Source of the DNA: Ch67 sp964491665
GTDB lineage: Bacteria; Pseudomonadota; Gammaproteobacteria; Pseudomonadales; Ketobacteraceae
Reading direction: 5' to 3'
Assembly (NCBI GenBank): GCA_964491665.1
Contig: CAZBII010000137.1
Location: forward strand, 1 to 12,797
Length of the DNA stretch: 12,797 nucleotides
Part shown: piece after piece, positions 1-6,051 of the stretch
Numbering within the stretch: position 1 is the stretch's first letter
Layout of the letters: each line of letters opens with the position of its first letter
Made by a program: the position numbers and the translations under genes
Notes under the pieces: model-generated
What the model saw: only the letters and a program-made list of their open reading frames with translations
Database searches by the model: none
Told to the model about the DNA's origin: nothing

Positions 1-1
1 G

Positions 2-502
2 AATGGCAAGGGCGCTAGACATCGTATCGTCACGCTGGCATCAGAACTGGTTCCAGCATTGCGCAGCCAGATTGAACAAGTGAGATTGTTGCTCGAACAG
101 GATCTCAATAAGCAGGATTATGCCGGTGTGTGGATGCCTGACGCCATGACGCGAAAATTCCCTTCTGCATCGAAGTCATTGGGTTGGCAGTATGTTTTCC
201 CTGCCACAAAATTGAGCTATGAACCGGGTACCGATTTTCTGCGCAGGCACCACTACGATGAGTCGGCCTTGAACAAACTGATTCGAACAGCAGCACGTCA
301 GTCAAAACTTACACCGCAAGTAACCTGTCACACGCTGCGACATTCCTTTGCAACGCATTTACTGCAATCCGGTGCGGATATCCGCACGGTACAGCAACAG
401 CTCGGTCACAATGACGTAAAAACTACTGAAATCTATACTCACGTATTAAAGCAGGGTGCTCATGGCGTTCGCAGCCCATTCAGTAGCTTATCTCTAGGTT
501 AG
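2..502 (+). CDS. intI: Integron integrase (IntI), C-terminal part, 5' end outside window
   Basis: Tyrosine recombinase of the integron class, which recombines attI with attC sites to insert and excise gene cassettes. The frame is open from base 2, so the gene starts left of the window; 166 codons are visible, about half of a usual IntI of roughly 320-340 residues. The visible part opens with the GKG strand motif (NGKGARHR). It then has the IntI-specific insert, seen as GWQYVFPA and RRHHYDES, which separates integron integrases from XerC/D. The C-terminal catalytic patch follows: HTLRH with the second catalytic Arg, LGHNDV with the third-box His, and TTEIYTHV with the nucleophilic Tyr at bases 434-436. 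The tail GVRSPFSSL is also IntI-like. The first catalytic Arg lies outside the window. No frameshift or stop breaks the visible part. The family call is firm; activity cannot be judged from half a gene. Confidence 0.93.
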   Translation, partial: NGKGARHRIVTLASELVPALRSQIEQVRLLLEQDLNKQDYAGVWMPDAMTRKFPSASKSLGWQYVFPATKLSYEPGTDFLRRHHYDESALNKLIRTAARQSKLTPQVTCHTLRHSFATHLLQSGADIRTVQQQLGHNDVKTTEIYTHVLKQGAHGVRSPFSSLSLG

Positions 503-559
503 CAAGCACACAGGAACGACCTTTCGAGTGTCCGCTTTTGGGTAATTATATTGAAAGGT

Positions 560-591
560 AAAGCTGTAATCGTACTTCTCCTTACAGCTTT
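560..591 (+). terminator. Perfect 10-bp hairpin downstream of intI, possible terminator
   Basis: AAAGCTGTAA at 560-569 and TTACAGCTTT at 582-591 are exact reverse complements around a 12-base loop. The hairpin starts 57 bases after the intI stop. The right arm ends in TTT but no longer T-run follows, so it is not a textbook intrinsic terminator. It could instead be an RNA-stabilising stem or a remnant of a mobile or repeat element. Confidence 0.4.
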
Positions 592-911
592 GAGTGCTCA
601 TCGACCTATCTATCGCGAATGTCTCAAATGGGTCGAAAGCAGCCAGCCAAGCAAACCGCTTCGAATATCTAGCCAGTGTCCCAATCTGTCATCGCCAGAC
701 CATTTAGCCTACCCATCACCCCGGTCCCCGCACAAAATATTCGCTGGCTCAGCAATCCTACCCCACCCCGTCAAGCATACATACAATCCAATGCCCCTCC
801 ACACCCCCCCAATCCCGGTAATTTTACCAATTCACCACATCCACTCCTCCTCCCCATTGCCACAAAACTGAATCTGTAGTTTCATGCGCGCCGCCTTGTG
901 TTGGAAAGGGT

Positions 912-970
912 CTGACGCAAGAGGACAGTGGTCAGCAATCGCGGCTCTGTCCGGCTTCTTTTTATTTTTT
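912..970 (+). promoter_or_regulatory. Leader-like pair of mutually exclusive hairpins with T-rich tail
   Basis: CTGAC at 912-916 can pair with GTCAG at 931-935. GGACAG at 923-928 can pair instead with CTGTCC at 947-952, which is followed by a T-rich run at 957-970. The two pairings overlap, and the second looks like a weak terminator stem with a U-tail, 15 bases before the start codon at 985. Both stems are short (5 and 6 bp) with long loops, so chance is a real alternative. I recognise no riboswitch class here. Confidence 0.25.
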
Positions 971-984
971 CGAAGGAATGAAAT

Positions 985-1461
985 ATGCCGATCAATCTGG
1001 TCTCGGGCGAAATCACTGCCCAGCAAATGCAACGTTTTGATGAACTCGCAACGGAAATGGAAGCGCTCGTTGCTGATGTGCTGATCGGGCTGTCTGTGGA
1101 GGAGCGTCGCAGTTATGGCGTGATGGGTGATCGCACGCGGGTGTTCGCCGGTCACGGGCAGGCTCTGGTGCACAGTCATGGTTCACTGTTTCCGGCGTCG
1201 GTGAATGTGGCGGAGTTCGATCGCGATCTGGCGCTGCACGATGCGGCCCAGCGCATGCAGCGCCGGATAACTCCGCTCTACGAAAAACTCGGCGACACGG
1301 CCACGGCGGCCGGTTATGACGCCTACCAGCACGCGCTGGAGGTGTATGCGTTTGCCAAGGTGGCTACGCCCAACGCCGGGGTTGAGATGCTGGTGCGCGA
1401 GATGAAGCAGCTGTTCAAACGCACCCGTCGCACCGCCGCCACGGAAGAAACCACGGCCTGA
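985..1461 (+). CDS. Helical protein of unknown function, 158 residues
   Basis: The start ATG is preceded by GAAGGA at 972-977, a good ribosome binding site at 7 bases spacing. The protein looks almost all alpha-helical, with no signal peptide, membrane segment or cysteine, so it should be cytoplasmic. It contains LSVEERRSYGVMGDRTRVF followed by a central helical stretch and ends in a basic segment (KQLFKRTRR) and a short polar tail. The pattern LSxEER...MGD+TxxF with a following acidic/hydrophobic helix resembles a family of about 150 residues of unknown function that I remember mainly from Bacteroidetes; this is recollection. It stands alone, converging on the lipoprotein operon across a repeat array. 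It is the first gene after the integrase, but has no attC site and so no sign of being a gene cassette. No function can be assigned. Confidence 0.85.
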   Translation: MPINLVSGEITAQQMQRFDELATEMEALVADVLIGLSVEERRSYGVMGDRTRVFAGHGQALVHSHGSLFPASVNVAEFDRDLALHDAAQRMQRRITPLYEKLGDTATAAGYDAYQHALEVYAFAKVATPNAGVEMLVREMKQLFKRTRRTAATEETTA

Positions 1462-1538
1462 CGGATCACCGGACGGCTGGCCGGAATGCTCACAAAGGTG
1501 TTCCGGCCCACTTCCCCGCTCAATCCCTTCCCTGTTCC

Positions 1539-1780
1539 ACCCCTCGATTTCACTTCCACACTCATCCGGATCAGTTCCGGACTCATCCATTTCACTTCCA
1601 GACTCATCCAGATCACTTCCCGACTCATCCGAATCACTCCGGAACTGATCCGTTTGACTGTTTTAGTCATCCGTTTGATCAAATCAGTCAATCCGATGAG
1701 TCCGGGACTGATCCGATTGACCAAATTACTCATCTGATTGACTAAATGACTGATCCGTTTGCGTCGGGAACTGAAATCGG
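1539..1780. repeat. Degenerate 21-bp tandem repeat, about 11 copies
   Basis: Units begin at 1539, 1560, 1581, 1602, 1623, 1644, 1665, 1686, 1707, 1728 and 1749, every 21 bases exactly, with a fading copy from 1770. The left units read like ACTCATCCRxATCACTTCC; the right units drift to AT-richer forms such as ACTGATCCGTTTGACT. The core ACTSATCCG is the best kept part. Because 21 is a multiple of three, the array is open in several frames and would encode seven-residue repeats on either strand (xxLIRIT on plus, xMSxEVI on minus), but no such frame has a good ribosome binding site. It fills the gap between the convergent genes ending at 1461 and 1824. Confidence 0.85.
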
Positions 1781-1783
1781 GCA

Positions 1784-1804
1784 CCGGAACTGTGCAGTGT
1801 CCGG
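1784..1804 (-). terminator. Weak hairpin after the lipoprotein gene, possible terminator
   Basis: CCGGA and ACT at 1784-1791 pair with AGT and TCCGG at 1796-1804, with a 4-base loop and one bulged G at 1799. It lies 20 bases past the stop of the minus-strand lipoprotein gene. The sequence after it on the minus strand is only mildly T-rich, so the call is weak. Confidence 0.3.
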
Positions 1805-1823
1805 CACCGATGGCGGGCAGCGG

Positions 1824-2162
1824 CTACCACTTCACGCAGCGCTTCACCTTGTCGGCCTTCTTGCCCGACTGGGCAATCACCGATTTCAGCAGGCAGCGGT
1901 TGGTGTGGTTCTGTTTGATGTTGTCCGGCATGTCGTCAAACATGGTGTTGTCCTGCATGCTGGCGCTGCAGTCGGCGTGGGCCTTGTCGAACATGGCATC
2001 GCACTGATCCGATGTCACGTCCAGGCAGCGGATGAAGCTGTTGCTGGAGCACTGGTCATGGCGTGCATCGAGCGAGGCACAGGCGGCGAGCAGAACAGCG
2101 GCCAGAGCCGCTGCTGCACTTTTTGCCAGAACACTTCCTTTTACCAGAACGGGAAAGCGCAT
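1824..2162 (-). CDS. Small cysteine-rich lipoprotein, translationally coupled to the SPFH gene
   Basis: The protein is 112 residues. It has a basic N-terminus (MRFPVLVKG), a hydrophobic alanine/leucine stretch and the lipobox LAAC, so Cys28 should be lipidated and the mature protein anchored. Residues +2/+3 are Ala-Ser rather than Asp, which favours the outer membrane. The mature part is short, polar and carries six more cysteines (38, 46, 54, 65, 90, 109), which in the periplasm could form three disulfides. The ATG shares its A with the TGA of the SPFH gene (TGATG), so I chose it over the GTG one codon upstream. The overlap implies translational coupling. I do not recognise a family, and the function is unknown; the coupling suggests a partner role to the SPFH/NfeD membrane pair. 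Confidence 0.82.
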   Translation of the reverse strand: MRFPVLVKGSVLAKSAAAALAAVLLAACASLDARHDQCSSNSFIRCLDVTSDQCDAMFDKAHADCSASMQDNTMFDDMPDNIKQNHTNRCLLKSVIAQSGKKADKVKRCVKW

Positions 2163-3007
2163 CACTTGCCCATCAGCCCTTTCACGGTGTTGAGCATGTC
2201 CGCCGGCAATACCAGGGTTTTCGCGTTGGAGGATTTCGCCAGCTCGGAAATGGCGGTGACATATTTTTCGCCCAGCAGATAGGTCACGGGCAGGGAATCG
2301 CCCTTGATGGATTCCGTCACCAGGGTGATGGCGTCGCGGCTGGCGTTGGCCAGTACCACCTGCGATTCGGCGTCCTTGCGGCTGGCTTCCAGGCGCCCTT
2401 CGGCCTGCAGGATGGCGGCCTGCTTTTCACCTTCGGCCTTGGTCACGGCGGCGCGGCGCTGACGTTCGGCGGCGGCCTGTTCTTCCATCGCGCGCTGCAT
2501 GGTTTCCGAGGGTTTGATGTCCTGGATTTCCACGGTCTTCAGCACGATGCCCCAGTCGGCAATGTCGTCGGAGATAGCGGTTTTCAGTTTGGCCTTGATC
2601 TGGTCGCGGGATGACAGTGCGGAGTCCAGTGTCATTTCGCCCACGATGGCACGCAGCGAGGTCTGCACCAGATTGCGGATGGCGTTGAAATAATCTTCCA
2701 CGCCGTACACGGCTTTTTCCGGGGTGATGATGTTGATGTAGGCCACGGCGTTGGCCACCAGTACGGCGTTGTCGGCAGTGATCACTTCCTGCGAGGGAAT
2801 GTCCAGCACGATGTCCTTGGTGGTGACGCGGTAAGCCACGGTGTCGACATAGGGAATGATGATGTTGAGGCCGGGGTTGAGAGTGGCGTAGTACTTGCCC
2901 AGCCGCTGCACGATGAATTTGGAACCCTGCGGCACGATGCGGATGCCTTTCACCAGGGTGGTGATGGCAAGTGCCGCGAATACGATGACAATAACCAGTG
3001 CGTCCAT
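2162..3007 (-). CDS. SPFH/band-7 (stomatin/slipin-like, QmcA-type) membrane protein
   Basis: The 281-residue protein begins with one membrane segment (about residues 2-20). The SPFH domain follows, recognisable from VPQGSKFIVQRLGKYYATL, PGLNIIIPYVD and DIPSQEVITADNA. Next come the RNLVQTSLRAIVGEMTLDSAL stretch shared by prokaryotic stomatins, the helix EIQDIKPSETMQRAMEEQA, and an Ala/Glu/Lys-rich segment (about 175-230). Family members such as E. coli QmcA assemble into large membrane cages or microdomain scaffolds. The start is set by AAGGAG at 3015-3020, 7 bases before the ATG. It lies 45 bases after nfeD, the usual partner, and overlaps the lipoprotein gene by one base at its 3' end. Length and domain order are normal. 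The family is clear; the client proteins are unknown. Confidence 0.93.
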   Translation of the reverse strand: MDALVIVIVFAALAITTLVKGIRIVPQGSKFIVQRLGKYYATLNPGLNIIIPYVDTVAYRVTTKDIVLDIPSQEVITADNAVLVANAVAYINIITPEKAVYGVEDYFNAIRNLVQTSLRAIVGEMTLDSALSSRDQIKAKLKTAISDDIADWGIVLKTVEIQDIKPSETMQRAMEEQAAAERQRRAAVTKAEGEKQAAILQAEGRLEASRKDAESQVVLANASRDAITLVTESIKGDSLPVTYLLGEKYVTAISELAKSSNAKTLVLPADMLNTVKGLMGK

Positions 3008-3014
3008 TTGTTAA

Positions 3015-3020
3015 CTCCTT
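3015..3020 (-). promoter_or_regulatory. Ribosome binding site of the SPFH gene
   Basis: AAGGAG on the minus strand with 7 bases to the ATG at 3007. It fixes the SPFH start and lies in the 45-base gap after nfeD. Confidence 0.75.
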
Positions 3021-3052
3021 GTAGATGTGATTGCAGAACCGTGAAGAAAAAA

Positions 3053-3517
3053 TCAGGATTTGGGTTTGACGATCAGGGAATTACCCGAGACTTCGATGAC
3101 GGTGACGCGGTCGCCGCTGGCGAGTTTGCCTTCGCAGATGAAGTCCCAGTCTTCGCTGCCCAGGATGGGTGCCGGGAAGCGCAGCTGGCCACGGCCGGTG
3201 TCGGTATTGTGCCGCACCACGATGCCGGTCTGGCCGATGATGGCCTCGCGCGACAGGCCGGCCAGGGTGCGGTCGCGCATGCGCGGTGCCACGAACTTCA
3301 TCCACAGCACCAGGAAGGCCAGCGACAGCGCGATCCACAATACCAGCTGGGCGGTGAGGCCCAGGGGCACCAGCCACAGCAGCAGGCCCACGCAGATGGC
3401 CGCCGCGCCAAACCAGATGATCACAAAACTGGGCAGGAAGATCTCCAGCCCCGACAGCAGCAGGCCCAGCACTATCCAGTGCCAGTAGGCAATCTGGCCA
3501 TTCAACCATTCGATCAT
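3053..3517 (-). CDS. NfeD-family membrane protein (short form, partner of SPFH protein)
   Basis: About 154 residues from the ATG at 3517 (MIEWLNGQIAYWHW). There are two to three membrane segments over roughly residues 10-80, with GLEIFLPSFVIIWFGAAA in the first half. A C-terminal soluble OB-fold-like domain follows, with the typical IGQTGIV and later SGDRVTVIEVSGNSLIVKP. It has no ClpP-like protease domain, so it is the short NfeD form. NfeD and SPFH proteins are found together very widely and are thought to act together in membrane organisation or protein quality control. An in-frame ATG at 3535 would add MERKRV; neither start has a good ribosome binding site, and I prefer 3517 because family members start with a similar MIEW-like sequence (from memory). 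First gene of the three-gene minus-strand operon; its promoter should lie in 3518-3591. Confidence 0.9.
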   Translation of the reverse strand: MIEWLNGQIAYWHWIVLGLLLSGLEIFLPSFVIIWFGAAAICVGLLLWLVPLGLTAQLVLWIALSLAFLVLWMKFVAPRMRDRTLAGLSREAIIGQTGIVVRHNTDTGRGQLRFPAPILGSEDWDFICEGKLASGDRVTVIEVSGNSLIVKPKS

Positions 3518-3591
3518 GACGCGCTTTCGCTCCATGCAGGAAAAAACACTAAAGGGATCAACAGTATATACAGTGGTTTTCAGGATATGCC

Positions 3592-4572
3592 ATGCAGGCT
3601 ATGCTTAACAAACTGCTGTATCCAAATAACAAGACCTGCATGCGCCCCATTCATTCACTGATTATTGTCTGCTGCCTTGCCCTGCTGGCCGCTTCCGGCG
3701 CCCAGGCGGCCGTGGTGTACAAGTTCCGCGACGGCAAGGGTATTGTCACCTTTACCGACCAGCCCACCCGTGGCGCGCAGGTGCTGGTGTACGGCGACCG
3801 CTTTGTGGAAAAGCTCGATACCCGGGTGCGCATCGAGACCCAGAAACACCCTTCCGGCGATGTGCTGACCCTGGTGAACGAGCTGTATGCCCCGGTCGAG
3901 ATCGAACTCACCATCAAAAACGCCCGCAACGTTTCCCCCCTGGCCACCAGCAAGATCCACCGGGTGCTGCCGGAACGTTCCAAAACCCCCATTCTGCAAT
4001 TGAAGCCCTTGCATGCCGGCAAGATGGATTATCGCCACAGCCTGCGCTTTGCTCTGTCCGACCCGAAGATGGAGCCGCTGAACTTTGCCTATCCGGTGCC
4101 CTGGACCAGCGGCCAGTACAAGGTGACCCAGGGTCCCGGCGGCAAGCACAGCCATCAGGATGAAAAAGGCCGTTATGCCATCGACTTCGCCATGCCGGTG
4201 GGTACGCGCATCGCGGCGGCACGGGGCGGCAAGGTGGTGTCCACCGATCAGAGCCAGCGTGAAGGCAACGGCAGCAAGGCCGGCAACTATGTGCGCATCC
4301 TGCACGACGACGGCACCATGAGTGTGTATCTGCACCTGAAGCAGAACGGTGTGCTGGTGAAGGAAGGACAGCGGGTGAAGGCTGGCGATGTGATCGCCTA
4401 TTCCGGCAATACCGGCAGCAGCACCGGCGCGCACCTGCATTTTGTGGTGCAGCAGAACGTGGGCATGAAGGTGATTTCAGTGCCGTTCAAGTTCGCCGAT
4501 CCCAATGGCGGCGTGGCCTTTGTACCCAAGCCCGGCGAGTGGCTGGGTACTACGGAAGTGGCGAAGAACTGA
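3592..4572 (+). CDS. Exported M23-family metallopeptidase with DUF4124-like N-terminus
   Basis: The product is 326 residues. A signal peptide (hydrophobic core LIIVCCLALLAAS, likely cleavage after AQA near residue 39) sends it to the periplasm. The mature N-terminus VVYKFRDGKGIVTFTDQP is like DUF4124. A beta-rich linker leads to a LytM/M23 domain (about 165-305). Zinc ligands and catalytic residues expected for M23 are visible: His186 or His188 with Asp198 (YAIDF), His248 (YLHL) and the HLH motif at 281-283. All are present, so it should be an active zinc endopeptidase acting on peptidoglycan cross-links. AGGA upstream of the ATG at 3592 favours this start; starting at 3640 would give a more ordinary signal peptide. 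It is divergent from nfeD and convergent with the P450 gene. Confidence 0.92.
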   Translation: MQAMLNKLLYPNNKTCMRPIHSLIIVCCLALLAASGAQAAVVYKFRDGKGIVTFTDQPTRGAQVLVYGDRFVEKLDTRVRIETQKHPSGDVLTLVNELYAPVEIELTIKNARNVSPLATSKIHRVLPERSKTPILQLKPLHAGKMDYRHSLRFALSDPKMEPLNFAYPVPWTSGQYKVTQGPGGKHSHQDEKGRYAIDFAMPVGTRIAAARGGKVVSTDQSQREGNGSKAGNYVRILHDDGTMSVYLHLKQNGVLVKEGQRVKAGDVIAYSGNTGSSTGAHLHFVVQQNVGMKVISVPFKFADPNGGVAFVPKPGEWLGTTEVAKN

Positions 4573-4586
4573 CGTTTCTTCGCCAC
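4558..4586 (+). terminator. 11-bp perfect hairpin overlapping the M23 gene stop codon
   Basis: GTGGCGAAGAA at 4558-4568 and TTCTTCGCCAC at 4576-4586 are exact reverse complements around a 7-base loop that contains the TGA stop. The following bases are moderately T-rich and pyrimidine-rich (to 4606). It lies between convergent genes and could stop transcripts from both sides, although the minus-strand side has no clear U-tail. Confidence 0.55.
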
Positions 4587-4605
4587 CGGTTTCCTCCATC
4601 CTTTC

Positions 4606-5940
4606 TCAGACTCTTTCCAGCCGGATCGGCAGATCATCCTTGGGCTTGGCAATCGGCACCAGCTGATACGGAATTTCATAATCCTTCGGCACGCTCCAGC
4701 GGAAACGCTGCACCAGCTGGTGCATGATCGCCTTCACCTGCAGCTCGGCAAAATGCTGGCCGATGCACATGTGCGCGCCACCACCGAACGGCACCCAGGC
4801 AAACGGATGTTTTTTCTGTTCCTCGCGCGGCGGTGCAAAACGCAGCGGATCGAACGTATCGGGATTGCTCCAGATTTCACTCATGTAATGGGTGTGCACC
4901 GGCGACACCGACACCATGGTGCCCGCCGGGATAAGGTAGCCGTCGAATTCCACCGCGCGGGTGGTCAGGCGCGGCATGCTCGGCAGCGGCGGATACATGC
5001 GCAGCGCTTCCTTCATGCACAGCTCGGTGATGTTCGCTTCCGCCAGATCGTCGAATGCCAGCGCCGGCTTGTTGAATGCCAGCGCTTCCTGCCGCACCTT
5101 CTCCTGCCATTCGGGATTTTTCGCCAGCGCATAGATCAGCGTGGACAGCGTGCTGGTGGTGGTGTCATGTGCCGCCATCATCAGGAATGCCATGTGGTCG
5201 ATGATTTCCGTGTCACTGAAACGCTCGCCGGATTCCGACACGGAATGGCAGAACTGGCTGAAGAAATCCGGTGTGTCCTGCTGGCGTTTTTGTGGCAGTA
5301 GAGAGCTGAACAGTTCCACCAGCGTTTTGCGTCCGCGCACGCCACGCCAGTAAGCGGTAAACGGAATGGCCATGCGGATCGGCGCGATGGAGCCTTCCAC
5401 CGCATCCATGAAGGCGCGATTTATTTTGTCCCGGTTGCGACCGAGCTCTGCACCCATGAATACCGAGCAGCCGAGGTCCAGCGTCAGTTGCTTGATGTGC
5501 GGATAAAACAGGAAATGTGCGTCCGGTTTCCACTGATCCAGTCCGGTCGCGATGAATGGATTCATGTGATCCAGATAGCGCACCAGATTCGGTTTCTTGA
5601 ACGCGAGATTCATGATGCGGCGCTGGAAGCGATGCTCGTCGCCATCCATCGCCATCACCGAACCGGGGAACACATGATCGATGATCCATGACCAGCCCAG
5701 GCGGCTGGAAAAAACCTGATCCTTGTTCTGGAACACCAGCTGATTGGCGTCAGGCCCCAGCAGATGCACCATCTGGATCGGCGGCACACCGATCTTCACC
5801 ACCGGGCCGTTGCGCTCGTAGAGTTTTTTCATGGTGGCTTTCACATCGCGGTAAAAGCCGATGGGATATTCGAACGGATAGCGGCCGCGATCAAACGGAA
5901 TGGGTTTGTTGAGCGGTGCAGCAAGCGGACTGGATGACAT
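4606..5940 (-). CDS. Cytochrome P450 monooxygenase
   Basis: The 444-residue protein is of normal length for a soluble bacterial P450 and has no membrane anchor. All landmarks are present. The C-helix has HRFQRR (103-108). The I-helix oxygen-activation motif is AAHDTTTS (256-263), with His in place of the more usual Gly before Asp. The K-helix ExxR is EALR (311-314), followed by the DPLRF meander segment (364-368). The heme loop FGGGAHMCIG (385-394) has Cys392 as axial ligand. It needs an external electron-transfer partner, and no ferredoxin or ferredoxin reductase gene is in the window. A ribosome binding site GGAG sits 7 bases before the ATG. It lies downstream of an acyl-CoA dehydrogenase and a membrane protein on the same strand, but a terminator at 6105-6145 suggests its own promoter. 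The substrate is unknown; a hydrophobic compound is plausible. Confidence 0.95.
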   Translation of the reverse strand: MSSSPLAAPLNKPIPFDRGRYPFEYPIGFYRDVKATMKKLYERNGPVVKIGVPPIQMVHLLGPDANQLVFQNKDQVFSSRLGWSWIIDHVFPGSVMAMDGDEHRFQRRIMNLAFKKPNLVRYLDHMNPFIATGLDQWKPDAHFLFYPHIKQLTLDLGCSVFMGAELGRNRDKINRAFMDAVEGSIAPIRMAIPFTAYWRGVRGRKTLVELFSSLLPQKRQQDTPDFFSQFCHSVSESGERFSDTEIIDHMAFLMMAAHDTTTSTLSTLIYALAKNPEWQEKVRQEALAFNKPALAFDDLAEANITELCMKEALRMYPPLPSMPRLTTRAVEFDGYLIPAGTMVSVSPVHTHYMSEIWSNPDTFDPLRFAPPREEQKKHPFAWVPFGGGAHMCIGQHFAELQVKAIMHQLVQRFRWSVPKDYEIPYQLVPIAKPKDDLPIRLERV

Positions 5941-6051
5941 GGCCGGACTCCGTTTCGGTGTGAAAGGGAAAAGGTTCCGTCAGTCTAGTAGACAGTGCGT
6001 TTAATTGAAACTCGGCAGAATTGCCTGTGCGTGCGAATTTTTCCAGCGCAC

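Larger units (their letters stand above)
503..984. other. 482-base stretch without a convincing gene
   Basis: This lies between the intI stop and the next gene. It holds a perfect 10-bp inverted repeat (560-591), a top strand with only six G between 753 and 869, and a T-rich leader just before 985. An open frame at 551-871 exists, but it is proline- and serine-rich, lacks a clear ribosome binding site and crosses the C-rich stretch, so I do not call it a gene. No attC core pair (RYYYAAC with GTTRRRY) was found. Parts near 525-541 and 614-641 (for example GGGTCGAAAGCAGCC) remind me of short intergenic sequences that recur in Pseudomonas and relatives; that is a recollection, not a search. Confidence 0.6.

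Noticed and set aside
490..520. GTTAGCA near the end of intI as an attC or attI core
   Set aside because: It does not match GTTRRRY and there is no partner RYYYAAC site nearby.
551..871. Plus-strand frame of 106 codons after intI
   Set aside because: Composition is driven by the C-rich stretch; no ribosome binding site or recognisable fold, and it begins inside the hairpin region.
880..970. GACGCAA before 985 as a c-di-GMP riboswitch
   Set aside because: Only this short string matches; the rest of the conserved GEMM core and its stems are missing.
1486..1737. Plus-strand frame of 83 codons with xxLIRIT repeats
   Set aside because: No convincing ribosome binding site; openness follows from a 21-bp repeat without stops.
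1323..1784. Minus-strand frame with heptad repeats (xMSxEVI)
   Set aside because: Starts with GTG without a ribosome binding site and runs antisense into the gene at 985-1461. Kept only as part of the repeat finding.
3560..3580. ACAGTATATACAGT upstream of the M23 gene as a LexA box
   Set aside because: The arms are direct rather than inverted (LexA needs CTGT-N8-ACAG); only the inner GTATATAC is palindromic.
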